A stretch of DNA of 8,802 nt from QQUD01 sp039029915 (GTDB lineage: Bacteria; Chloroflexota; Anaerolineae; Promineifilales; Promineifilaceae). The position numbers and the translations under genes are program-made. The stretch spans positions 1-8,802 of the forward strand of contig JBCCFD010000344.1 in the NCBI GenBank assembly GCA_039029915.1, written 5' to 3'. Below the pieces are notes generated by a model. The model saw nothing but the letters and a program-made list of their open reading frames with translations. It was not told where the DNA came from and did not search any database. Positions 1 through 6,704 of this stretch are shown here, piece after piece (the stretch's first letter is position 1; each line of letters opens with the position of its first letter).

Positions 1-1106
1 GAGCCATGTTGAGTGGTGGGGTTGATTCATCTACCGTGGCTTCGTTAATGACCCAAATTTCCGGACAACCAATCAATACATTCACCGTTGGTTTTGATGG
101 TGATTTTGAAGATAACGAACTTGATTTTGCTCGGCAACATGCCCAAAGAATTAATAGTCACCATCATGAGGTGGTAATATCTGCTGATGAATTTTCCTCA
201 TTTTTGCCCCATGCCATTCACCATTTAGAGGAGCCTGTTGCAACCGCTTCTACCCTAGCCATGTACAAAGTGTGCGAACTTGCCCGCAAGCATGTGAAGG
301 TAGTTTTGACGGGACAAGGAGCCGATGAGCCCTTTGCCGGTTATCATCGTTATTTAGGGGAACGATACGGCGAATGGTATCGTCGCGTGCCCTCTCCAAT
401 CCGTAATTATTTGATTTCACCTATTGTCATGGCGCTCCCAAGAAATGAGAGACTCAAAAGAGCCGTTAATTCATTGGGAGAGTCTGATAACACACAGCGG
501 ATCATTAATATCTACAATACGTTTGATCCATCTCTTCAAAAATCGCTTTATCAGTCGGATATCATGCACACCAATGGTTTTTACAAAAGCGTTTATGAGC
601 TTCAAAAAGAAGTTAACCATTTGGACAGTGTAACCCAAATGCTTTACATGGATGCGCGTCTCTATCAGGCTGATAATTTAGCCATTTATGGTGATAAAAT
701 GTCTATGGCAAATTCTTTAGAGGCCCGGGTGCCGTTTCTTGATTTAGACCTTATGAAATTTGTTGAGCGTATTCCTCCTTCGTTGAAAATAAAAGGTCGC
801 GTTCGGAAGTATATTTTGAAAAAAGCGGTTTCCAAATGGATACCTGATGAAGTTATTAATCGGCGTAAAATCGGCTTTGCAACCCCAGTTGACCAATGGT
901 TTCGGGGAGAGTGGCGGAATGAAATTTATGACCGTCTCCTAGCCTCAAATTCTGGCTGTCAAGCTTATCTTAATTCAAGCACTATTGAATCGATTTTAGA
1001 TGAGCATTATTCAGGGCGTGAAGACCATAAACGTTTGTTGTTTAGCCTGATGACGTTTGAAATTTGGCATGAACAGTTCATTAAGACGCCAATCGCGACT
1101 CAATAA
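1..1106 (+). CDS. AsnB-family asparagine synthase-like amidotransferase, C-terminal synthetase domain (5' partial)
   Basis: The reading frame is open through the left edge (codon GCC at 3-5 precedes the ATG at 6), so this ATG is internal. The missing upstream part should carry the glutaminase (Ntn, Cys2) domain. Numbering from the internal Met, the PP-loop ATP site SGGVDSS lies at residues 3-9, the loop GQGADE at 103-108, and the hallmark MSMANSLEARVPFLD at 232-246. The end also matches the family (KYILKKA, then RRKIGFATP, then W). Glutamine-dependent family members activate a carboxylate with ATP and transfer ammonia to it. The loop reads GQGADE where E. coli AsnB has GEGSDE, so a conserved Glu is replaced by Gln. 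Beside two sugar dehydrogenases, amidation of a uronic acid (as proposed for WbpS) is more likely than free asparagine synthesis, but this is inference. The family is certain; the substrate is not. Confidence 0.93.
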   Translation, partial: AMLSGGVDSSTVASLMTQISGQPINTFTVGFDGDFEDNELDFARQHAQRINSHHHEVVISADEFSSFLPHAIHHLEEPVATASTLAMYKVCELARKHVKVVLTGQGADEPFAGYHRYLGERYGEWYRRVPSPIRNYLISPIVMALPRNERLKRAVNSLGESDNTQRIINIYNTFDPSLQKSLYQSDIMHTNGFYKSVYELQKEVNHLDSVTQMLYMDARLYQADNLAIYGDKMSMANSLEARVPFLDLDLMKFVERIPPSLKIKGRVRKYILKKAVSKWIPDEVINRRKIGFATPVDQWFRGEWRNEIYDRLLASNSGCQAYLNSSTIESILDEHYSGREDHKRLLFSLMTFEIWHEQFIKTPIATQ

Positions 1107-1132
1107 TCCCTACAATGTCCTATGTGTTTATA

Positions 1133-1161
1133 TTGTTGATTAAGGGCTGCTCATTTATGAT
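1133..1161 (+). promoter_or_regulatory. Candidate sigma70-type promoter for the wbpA-algD-GT operon
   Basis: A -10-like TATGAT at 1156-1161 (5 of 6 matches to TATAAT) lies 17 bases after a weak -35-like TTGTTG at 1133-1138 (3 of 6). Another hexamer, TTGATT at 1136-1141, fits the -35 consensus slightly better but leaves only 14 bases of spacer. A transcript from here would carry a leader of about 140 bases containing the palindrome at 1205-1217. The call rests on consensus matching alone. Confidence 0.28.
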
Positions 1162-1204
1162 CAAAGGGTTCCTTATTTTGCTTCTTTTAGATGCAAACTG
1201 TTAT

Positions 1205-1217
1205 GAACCTCAGGTTC
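1205..1217. promoter_or_regulatory. 13-bp palindrome GAACCTcAGGTTC, possible operator
   Basis: Perfect 6-bp arms (1205-1210 and 1212-1217) surround one central base. The one-base centre is too tight for an RNA hairpin, so a site for a dimeric DNA-binding protein is the better reading. It sits about 45 bp downstream of the candidate -10 element and 90 bp upstream of the GTG start of the dehydrogenase gene. It does not recur elsewhere that I can see, and no regulator gene lies in the window to pair with it. Confidence 0.3.
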
Positions 1218-1306
1218 TCACTTAAAACACACTGGGTAAATCGCAAGAAAAAATTTCAATTCATTGGTAAATCAATTTTGCGGTTTCTTCCATCAGGAAA
1301 TCAATC

Positions 1307-2602
1307 GTGGAAATATTAAATAGAATCGAATCTCGTCAATTTTCAGTCGGTATTATCGGCTTGGGTTATGTAGGACTGCCTTTAGCATTGGCCTTTTGCG
1401 AAGCCGGATTTTCGGTTGTTGGGGTAGATGTCGCTCAAGAAAAAGTTCAAAAATTAGCACGAGGTGAAAGCTATATTGAGGATGTGCCTGACGAACAGGT
1501 GAAGATGATGGTGAAAAACGGCCGTTTTACCGCCACCACTGACTACAAAATGCTAAAAGATGTAGATGCCATCTCTATTTGCGTGCCGACCCCATTAACA
1601 AAAACAAAAGATCCTGATATATCGTACATCATACACGCCACCGAAAATATCGCTCAGACAGGGGTTGAAGGAAAACTTGTTGTTCTAGAAAGCACCACTT
1701 ATCCTGGCACAACTGATGAAATAATTCTGCCTCGTTTGGCAAAAAATGGTAAAAAAGTTGGTCAAGATTTCTATTTAGCTTTTTCCCCTGAGCGAATTGA
1801 TCCCGGACGAACTGATTTTACAATTTATACAACGCCGAAGGTGATTGGCGGCGTGACAGATCGTTGCTTACAGCTCGCTTTAAAACTTTATGGCACGATC
1901 GTTGAGCAACCCGTTCCTGTTTCAAGCACAGGGGCCGCAGAGATGGTTAAAATCCTTGAAAATACTTTTCGGGCGGTAAACATTGGCCTCGTCAATGAGG
2001 TGGCCCTTATGTGCGATAAATTGGGGTTAAACGTGTGGGAGGTTGTCGAAGCGGCAAAAACAAAGCCTTATGGCTTTATGCCTTTTTATCCTGGCCCAGG
2101 ATTGGGAGGTCATTGCATACCTGTTGATCCCCACTATTTAAGCTGGAAGTTGAAAACACTCAATTATACGGCTCGATTTATTGAATTGGCGACAGAGGTC
2201 AATGGCTTTATGCCTAATCATGTGATTAATAAAGTGATGCTGGCGTTGAATGCAAATAAAAAAGCGATCAATGGAAGCCGTATTTTAGTCGTTGGGGTGG
2301 CCTACAAGCCAAATGTGGGGGATGTGCGTGAAAGCCCTGCATTGGATATCATTAAGGGGCTGTGCGATTACGGTGCAGATGTGCATTATCACGATCCGTT
2401 TGTTGAAACTTTAAAATATGAGGGAATCTGTTTAGATTCAATATCTCTTACAGATGAAGTTGTTTCTTGGTCTGATTGTGTGGTCATTGTGACCAATCAT
2501 GATTCATACGATTGGGATTGGCTATCAAACACAGCCAAAGTTATCGTTGATACGAGAAATGCAATAAAGAAACCGGGTAAGGGGTACCTCGTTAAGCTGT
2601 AA
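1307..2602 (+). CDS. wbpA: Nucleotide sugar dehydrogenase, WbpA-type UDP-N-acetyl-D-glucosamine 6-dehydrogenase
   Basis: This 431-residue cytosolic enzyme belongs to the UDP-glucose/GDP-mannose dehydrogenase family. It would oxidise C6 of a UDP-N-acetylhexosamine to the uronic acid in two NAD+-dependent steps. The Rossmann motif GLGYVG is at residues 18-23, and ICVPTPLTKTKDPDISY at 91-107 is typical of the WbpA branch. The catalytic Cys is C270 in GLGGHCIPVDP, where the His before Cys separates this group from UDP-glucose dehydrogenases (usually GGSC or GGPC). The C-terminal domain opens with GVAYKPNVGDVRESP near 330. Length is close to WbpA (436). The GTG start is supported by AGGAAA at 1295-1300, six bases upstream, and places the Rossmann fold about ten residues in. 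UDP-ManNAc or UDP-GalNAc as substrate (WecC or WbpO/TviB activities) cannot be excluded. Confidence 0.9.
   Translation: MEILNRIESRQFSVGIIGLGYVGLPLALAFCEAGFSVVGVDVAQEKVQKLARGESYIEDVPDEQVKMMVKNGRFTATTDYKMLKDVDAISICVPTPLTKTKDPDISYIIHATENIAQTGVEGKLVVLESTTYPGTTDEIILPRLAKNGKKVGQDFYLAFSPERIDPGRTDFTIYTTPKVIGGVTDRCLQLALKLYGTIVEQPVPVSSTGAAEMVKILENTFRAVNIGLVNEVALMCDKLGLNVWEVVEAAKTKPYGFMPFYPGPGLGGHCIPVDPHYLSWKLKTLNYTARFIELATEVNGFMPNHVINKVMLALNANKKAINGSRILVVGVAYKPNVGDVRESPALDIIKGLCDYGADVHYHDPFVETLKYEGICLDSISLTDEVVSWSDCVVIVTNHDSYDWDWLSNTAKVIVDTRNAIKKPGKGYLVKL
1515..1528. repeat. ACGGCCGT iterated palindrome, copy 1 (14-bp perfect palindrome)
   Basis: The core ACGGCCGT at 1518-1525 extends to AAAACGGCCGTTTT, a perfect 14-bp palindrome and the longest of the set. 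It lies in wbpA and encodes Asn-Gly-Arg at residues 71-73. The homologous position in the algD-like gene reads ACGGTCGT (2818-2825), one base away from the motif. Confidence 0.7.
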
Positions 2603-2636
2603 AGCATGCGGGTTTTGTTGTATAGAGGAGAATTAA

Positions 2637-3962
2637 GTGAAAATATCAATAATGGGTTTGGGATACGTCGGCTGTGTCTCGGCAGCCTGTTTTGCTAGGG
2701 ACGGCCATGAGGTCGTTGGGGTGGATGTTAACCCTATTAAAGTCGATACGATTAATGCAGGAAAAAGCCCCATCATTGAGCCGGGCTTGCAAGAATTATT
2801 ACAGGATGGCATAAAAAACGGTCGTTTATCCGCGACATCAGATGCAGAAACGGCCGTTAATCAATCAGAAATTGTAGTTGTTTGTGTTGGCACACCTTCG
2901 CAAAAAAATGGGGGACTAGACCTAGCCTACGTTGAAGGCGTTTGTGAAAAAATAGGTCAAATCTTAAAAACCAAAAGTGACTATACTGTCGTTGCCATCC
3001 GCAGCACAATCTTGCCAGGCGTCACCTTTGGTAGCCTCATTCCAATTATTGAAGAATCTTCAGGTAAGAAAGCTGGCGTCGATTTTGGATTTTGTGTCAA
3101 TCCAGAATTTTTACGTGAAGGGACTGCCATTAAAGATTTTGATAACCCACCCTACACGATCATTGGGCAAATTGATGACCGTGCCGGTCGAAAGTTAGCT
3201 GAGCTTTATGCTCAAGTAGACGCCCCCGTTCAATTTGTCACGCTAGGCGTGTCAGAAATGGTTAAATATGCCAGTAATGCATTTCATGCTTTAAAGGTGG
3301 CATTTGCTAATGAAATTGGGAATATCTCCAAAGCTTATGGCGTTGATAGCCACCAAGTGATGGATATATTCATCCAAGATACCAAACTTAATTTATCCCC
3401 AGTCTATTTAAAACCAGGCTTTTCTTTTGGGGGATCTTGTCTCCCTAAAGACGTCAGAGCTTTGCTTTACGCCGGTCGAAAAGCTGATTTGGAACTGCCT
3501 GTCATGGAGGCAATCCTGCCGAGCAATGAGCTCCAAACCCAGAAAGCGTTGGATATGCTAGTAGATCACGGGAAGAAAAAAATCGGCTTGGTGGGCATTA
3601 GCTTTAAACCCGATACTGATGACTTACGAGAAAGCCCAGCTGTTGAGCTTGCAGAGCGCTTAATTGGTAAAGGGTTTAATGTCAATATTTATGATAAAGA
3701 AGTCTCATTGAATAAGCTACACGGCAGCAATAAAGCCTATATCGATCAAATTATGCCTCATATTGGGTCGCTGATGCAGCCCACACTTAAAGAGACGGTC
3801 CAGCAATCTGAAACAATCGTCATTGCCAAAAAACCTTCAAATCAGGAGTATGATCAGTTACTTGAACTGCTAACCCCACAGCACACTCTCATCGACTTGG
3901 TTCGCTTAAATGGTCAACAAATGAATAATTTTGGAGGCACCTACAATGGCATCTGCTGGTAA
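2637..3962 (+). CDS. algD: AlgD-type GDP-mannose 6-dehydrogenase
   Basis: This 441-residue enzyme resembles Pseudomonas AlgD (436) along its whole length. It would convert GDP-mannose to GDP-mannuronic acid with two NAD+. The Rossmann motif GLGYVG is at 7-12, CVGTPSQKNGGLDL at 83-96, and NPEFLREGTAIKD at 155-167. The catalytic Cys is C268 in FGGSCLPKD, and K210 in SEMVKY sits at the number of the AlgD active-site lysine. SFKPDTDDLRESP lies near 334, and the ending NGICW resembles the AlgD C-terminus (GICW). The GTG start has a strong GAGGAG at 2625-2630, six bases upstream, and lies 34 bp after wbpA, so the two are cotranscribed. No other alginate gene is visible, so the product is probably used in a different heteropolymer. 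UDP-glucose as substrate is less likely but possible. Confidence 0.88.
   Translation: MKISIMGLGYVGCVSAACFARDGHEVVGVDVNPIKVDTINAGKSPIIEPGLQELLQDGIKNGRLSATSDAETAVNQSEIVVVCVGTPSQKNGGLDLAYVEGVCEKIGQILKTKSDYTVVAIRSTILPGVTFGSLIPIIEESSGKKAGVDFGFCVNPEFLREGTAIKDFDNPPYTIIGQIDDRAGRKLAELYAQVDAPVQFVTLGVSEMVKYASNAFHALKVAFANEIGNISKAYGVDSHQVMDIFIQDTKLNLSPVYLKPGFSFGGSCLPKDVRALLYAGRKADLELPVMEAILPSNELQTQKALDMLVDHGKKKIGLVGISFKPDTDDLRESPAVELAERLIGKGFNVNIYDKEVSLNKLHGSNKAYIDQIMPHIGSLMQPTLKETVQQSETIVIAKKPSNQEYDQLLELLTPQHTLIDLVRLNGQQMNNFGGTYNGICW
2849..2858. repeat. ACGGCCGT iterated palindrome, copy 2
   Basis: AACGGCCGTT is a perfect 10-bp palindrome with its core at 2850-2857. It lies in the algD-like gene and is read as ACG GCC GTT (Thr-Ala-Val, residues 72-74). 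This is a different reading frame from copy 1, so a shared protein motif does not explain it. Confidence 0.7.
3933..3937 (+). promoter_or_regulatory. Shine-Dalgarno GGAGG inside the end of algD
   Basis: GGAGG lies eight bases upstream of the ATG at 3946 and decides the start of the glycosyltransferase gene. An in-frame TTG at 3931 would extend the protein by five residues, but it precedes this site and has no ribosome binding site of its own. Because the site lies within the last codons of algD, translation of the two genes is probably coupled. Confidence 0.8.
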
Positions 3963-5148
3963 GGTTCTTATTATTGTTCAAAATTTACCAGTCCCATTTG
4001 ATAGAAGAGTATGGTTAGAGGCCAAGACGCTTCAAGAGGCTGGCTATCAAGTCTCAGTCATATCACCAACCGGTAAGCATGGGAAGTATCAAGAACGTCA
4101 GCTGATGCATGAAAACATTCAAATATATCGTTACAAGGCGCCCATCGAAGCACATGGTGTTCTTGGATATGTTTATGAATTTGTGTACTGCTGGCTCATG
4201 ACAGCTTGGCTCTCATTAAAAGCGTGGCGTCAACGCGGTTTTGATGTGATCCATGCTTGTAACCCCCCAGAAACCTATTTCCTCTTAGCTTGGTTTTATA
4301 AAATTTTTGGTAAAAAATTTCTTTTTGATCATCATGATCTTTCCCCTGAAATGTATTTGGCAAAGGATGAAGGGTCAGAAGGGATTTTGTATCGTGGCCT
4401 GTTGCTTTTAGAAAAGCTGACATTCAAAACAGCTGACGTTGTTGTTACGACAAATGAATCCCATAAAGAAATTGCTATGCGGCGAGGCGGTGTTCCCGAA
4501 GAAAATGTGTTTATCGTCCGGACGGGACCAGACTTTGAGCGGCTTCAGCAAAAAGCACCTGAAGAGAGCTTAAAAGATGATCGTGATTTCCTTATTTGCT
4601 ACTTGGGGCAGATGTGCCCCCAAGATGGGGTAGATTACGTGCTTCACGCCGCTAAGACTTTGAAGGATAAACATGAACGAAAAGATGTGAAGTTCGTGTT
4701 AATGGGTGGTGGGCCTTCCTTGGATGAGCTTAGGAGCCAAAATCAAGACCTGGCTTTAACGGATTTTGTGGAATTTACGGGGCGGGTTTCTGATGAAGAT
4801 TTATGCCGCTATCTATCCACGGCCGATTTATGTGTTGACCCTGATCCTTATACAGATTGGTCAAATCAATCAACCATGAATAAAATTATGGAGTATATGG
4901 CATTTGGGAAGCCAACGGTGGCTTTTGATTTGAAAGAAAATCACTTTTCTGCGCAGGAAGCGGCCGTTTATGCACAACCAAATGACGTAGATGAATTTGC
5001 TGAACTGATTGATCAGTTGTTAGATAGCCCCGAACGTAGACAAGAAATGGGTGCTTATGGGTTGGAAAGGGTTCATAAGCAGCTCGCATGGGATTTCAGT
5101 AAGCCGTACTTGTTAGACGCTTACCGGAAAGTTTTTAGCATGCAATAA
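3946..5148 (+). CDS. Family 4 (GT-B fold) glycosyltransferase
   Basis: This 400-residue cytosolic or membrane-associated enzyme would transfer a sugar from a nucleotide donor to the growing lipid-linked repeat unit. The N-terminal domain opens with LIIVQNLPVPFDRRVWLEA (residues 8-26), typical of GT4 enzymes in exopolysaccharide clusters. DHHDLSPEMY is at 128-137. The C-terminal donor-binding domain has YLGQMCPQDGVDY (219-231), VLMGGGP (251-257), FTGRVSDEDL (277-286), and the donor-site segment from DPDPYTDWSNQ (298) through NKIMEYMAFGKPTVAFD (312-328). A hydrophobic stretch near 74-92 may contact the membrane. The gene overlaps algD by 17 bp. A GC-rich hairpin lies within it (4602-4624) without a T-tract. 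Donor and acceptor cannot be read from sequence; a uronic acid from the neighbouring dehydrogenases is a fair guess. Confidence 0.88.
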   Translation: MASAGKVLIIVQNLPVPFDRRVWLEAKTLQEAGYQVSVISPTGKHGKYQERQLMHENIQIYRYKAPIEAHGVLGYVYEFVYCWLMTAWLSLKAWRQRGFDVIHACNPPETYFLLAWFYKIFGKKFLFDHHDLSPEMYLAKDEGSEGILYRGLLLLEKLTFKTADVVVTTNESHKEIAMRRGGVPEENVFIVRTGPDFERLQQKAPEESLKDDRDFLICYLGQMCPQDGVDYVLHAAKTLKDKHERKDVKFVLMGGGPSLDELRSQNQDLALTDFVEFTGRVSDEDLCRYLSTADLCVDPDPYTDWSNQSTMNKIMEYMAFGKPTVAFDLKENHFSAQEAAVYAQPNDVDEFAELIDQLLDSPERRQEMGAYGLERVHKQLAWDFSKPYLLDAYRKVFSMQ

Positions 5149-5300
5149 GCAGTCCGGAATAGCTTTCCGGAAGCTCTAAGCCCCGAGAGAGTTTGCTTAG
5201 AGGGGTTGCAAAGACCATATTTTTAAAAAGTTTTTGTAACTCATAAAAATGATAGGCAGGGTGGTTCCAGTCTGGCCTGCAATCATGAGGAGGCGTAGCG
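5149..5300 (+). other. Structured 152-bp leader ahead of the sugar phosphotransferase gene
   Basis: There is no gene here. From 5' to 3' it holds a hairpin TCCGGAA/TTCCGGA (5153-5171), a larger hairpin CTCTAAGC/GCTTAGAG (5174-5202), and an AT-rich stretch containing the 10-bp palindrome TTTTTAAAAA (5220-5229). It ends with an inverted repeat GCAGG/CCTGC (5256-5260 and 5276-5280) that encloses CCAGtCTGG. The strong ribosome binding site GAGGAGG (5287-5293) follows. I see no convincing promoter, but the AT-rich part is where one could lie. The region separates two blocks of tightly packed genes, so it is a likely point of transcriptional control. Confidence 0.5.
5153..5224 (+). terminator. Tandem hairpins after the glycosyltransferase, possible terminator or attenuator
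   Basis: The first hairpin has a 7-bp stem (5153-5159 with 5165-5171) and a five-base loop. The second has an 8-bp stem (5174-5181 with 5195-5202) and a 13-base loop. The nearest T-run (TTTTT, 5220-5224) is 17 bases after the second stem, too far for a standard intrinsic terminator. An attenuator, an mRNA-stabilising 3' end or a Rho-type ending are alternatives. Confidence 0.33.
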
Positions 5301-6704
5301 ATGCTGCGGCGATTTACTGTTAATTTTGCAATATTTTCGATTTTGCTCGATTTTGGTAGCAGCTGGTTGGCTTTGTCTTTTGCAAATTACATCCGTCCTT
5401 TAATGCCCGCCCTCCCTTTTTTAGTTCAAGTCGATGAATATTCCGTCCCACAACCGCTATATCTGATTATCCCACTGGCCTGGATAATCACATTTTTGTT
5501 TTCGTCAGTTTATGATCCCAAACGCAACCATAAAGTTGTCGATGAAGTGCAAGTTGTGTTTGTTGCCTCAAGCTTTGCCACTTTGCTGTGTGCTGGTATT
5601 TTGTATTTGGCCTTCCGTGATTTTTCAAGATGGTTATTAATTACATTTTCTCTGGCTAATATTGTTTTTGTACTCTTGTGGCGTTCAGCGTTTAGAATCA
5701 TATTTAGGTTTAGGAAACGGCCTTCCCAAATTAGCCGCGTTTTAATTGTTGGAGCTGGAGTAATTGGTCAAAATGTCAAAGAGATGGTCAACCAATACGG
5801 TTGGTCAGGTTTACAATTTGTGGGATTTTTAGATGACGATACATCTAAGCAAGAACAGATTGATGTTTTAGGGCAAATTGAAGATGTGTCTGAAGTGATT
5901 GAGAATAATGGGATTGATGATGTTGTTATTGCTTTGCCGCAGCGAGCATTTGGTGAGATTAATCATTTAGTTTCTGAGCTTCATAATCTTCCCGTGAATG
6001 TTCGAGTGATTCCCGATTATTTTAGTTTAGCTCTGTATCGTGCCTCTGTGTCTGATTTTGGGGGCATTCCAATGATCAACCTGCGCGATCCGGCTTTAAA
6101 TGATGTGCAACGATTGGTGAAGCGGATTTTTGATCTAATTTTGTCCACAATTATGCTTTTGAGCGCGGCGCCTGTTTACCTGATTATTGCGATTATGGTG
6201 CGGCTGGATTCAAACGGCCCTATTTTGTTTCCACAAGAGCGGTTAGGGGAAAACGGCCGTATCTTTAGAATGTATAAATTTCGCACGATGATTGTCGGGG
6301 CAGAAGCTTTGCAAGAAGAGATTAACGAACTGAATGAAGATGGCAAAATTATTTTCAAACGACGTGATGACCCTCGAATTACAAAGGTAGGCCGGTTTCT
6401 ACGTCGAACCAGCCTTGATGAACTGCCTCAACTTTTAAATGTGGTTAAAGGGGAAATGAGCCTCGTTGGCCCCCGACCCGAACTGCCTTGGATGGTAGAG
6501 CAATATGAGCCGTGGCAGCATAAACGATTTGCGGTCCCTCAAGGAATGACGGGCTGGTGGCAGGTTAACGGCCGTTCAGATAAACCGATGCACCTCCACA
6601 CCGACGATGATATTTTCTACGTTCAGAACTATTCAATCTGGATGGATATCTATATTTTGATTAAGACCCCTTGGATTGTTTTAAGAGGGAACGGTGCTTA
6701 CTGA
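5301..6704 (+). CDS. Undecaprenyl-phosphate sugar phosphotransferase (WbaP/WcaJ-type initiating transferase)
   Basis: This 467-residue membrane enzyme starts a polysaccharide repeat unit by moving a sugar-1-phosphate from a UDP-sugar to undecaprenyl phosphate. Four hydrophobic segments lie at about 10-30, 52-70, 83-104 and 110-130. A Rossmann-like domain with VLIVGAGVIGQNV starts at 147, and the C-terminal bacterial sugar transferase domain runs from about 270 to the end. That domain contains KRIFDLILS (274-282), GPILFPQERLG (306-316), MYKFRTM (324-330), DDPRITKVGRFLRRTSLDELPQL (356-378), GEMSLVGPRPE (384-394) and the late TGWWQVNGRS motif (418-427). Length and order match the WbaP/WcaJ family. 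The start is well supported by GAGGAGG seven bases upstream. Glucose or galactose is the usual sugar; the sequence does not decide. Confidence 0.94.
   Translation: MLRRFTVNFAIFSILLDFGSSWLALSFANYIRPLMPALPFLVQVDEYSVPQPLYLIIPLAWIITFLFSSVYDPKRNHKVVDEVQVVFVASSFATLLCAGILYLAFRDFSRWLLITFSLANIVFVLLWRSAFRIIFRFRKRPSQISRVLIVGAGVIGQNVKEMVNQYGWSGLQFVGFLDDDTSKQEQIDVLGQIEDVSEVIENNGIDDVVIALPQRAFGEINHLVSELHNLPVNVRVIPDYFSLALYRASVSDFGGIPMINLRDPALNDVQRLVKRIFDLILSTIMLLSAAPVYLIIAIMVRLDSNGPILFPQERLGENGRIFRMYKFRTMIVGAEALQEEINELNEDGKIIFKRRDDPRITKVGRFLRRTSLDELPQLLNVVKGEMSLVGPRPELPWMVEQYEPWQHKRFAVPQGMTGWWQVNGRSDKPMHLHTDDDIFYVQNYSIWMDIYILIKTPWIVLRGNGAY
6253..6260. repeat. ACGGCCGT iterated palindrome, copy 3
   Basis: An exact core copy inside the sugar phosphotransferase gene, reading AAC GGC CGT (Asn-Gly-Arg, residues 318-320). 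Confidence 0.7.
6567..6576. repeat. ACGGCCGT iterated palindrome, copy 4
   Basis: AACGGCCGTT, a 10-bp palindrome with its core at 6568-6575, lies in the same gene as copy 3. It encodes Asn-Gly-Arg in the conserved WWQVNGRS motif, so protein constraint contributes to this copy. Confidence 0.7.

Larger units (their letters stand above)
1107..1306 (+). other. Non-coding gap between the amidotransferase and dehydrogenase genes
   Basis: These 200 bases hold no convincing gene on either strand. I see no terminator hairpin with a T-tract after the amidotransferase gene, so read-through into the next genes is possible. The gap does contain a candidate promoter (1133-1161), a 13-bp palindrome (1205-1217) and an 8-bp direct repeat GGTAAATC at 1235-1242 and 1266-1273. 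The two repeats are 31 bp apart, about three helical turns. An AT-rich stretch (about 1246-1279) precedes the ribosome binding site. Together this suggests a regulated start of the downstream operon. Confidence 0.5.

Noticed and set aside
3931..3945. A TTG start at 3931 for the glycosyltransferase.
   Set aside because: The GGAGG at 3933-3937 lies after that TTG and is spaced correctly for the ATG at 3946.
1307..3962. Possible tandem duplication, because wbpA and algD are adjacent members of one enzyme family.
   Set aside because: The proteins differ along their length in specificity motifs (GGHCIPVDP versus GGSCLPKD) and in DNA sequence. They are old paralogues of different branches brought together by function.
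4196..4423. Open frames on the minus strand (also near 4886-5089, 5510-5701, 6176-6358 and 7574-7837).
   Set aside because: They lie fully inside well-supported + strand genes, have no family motifs and no ribosome binding sites. They are shadows of the real genes.
5290..5307. GGCGTAGCGATGCT at the sugar phosphotransferase start resembles the ops/JUMPstart element GGCGGTAGCGTGCT bound by RfaH.
   Set aside because: It needs one deletion and one insertion to align, and it overlaps the ribosome binding site and start codon instead of lying in the leader. Chance similarity is more likely.
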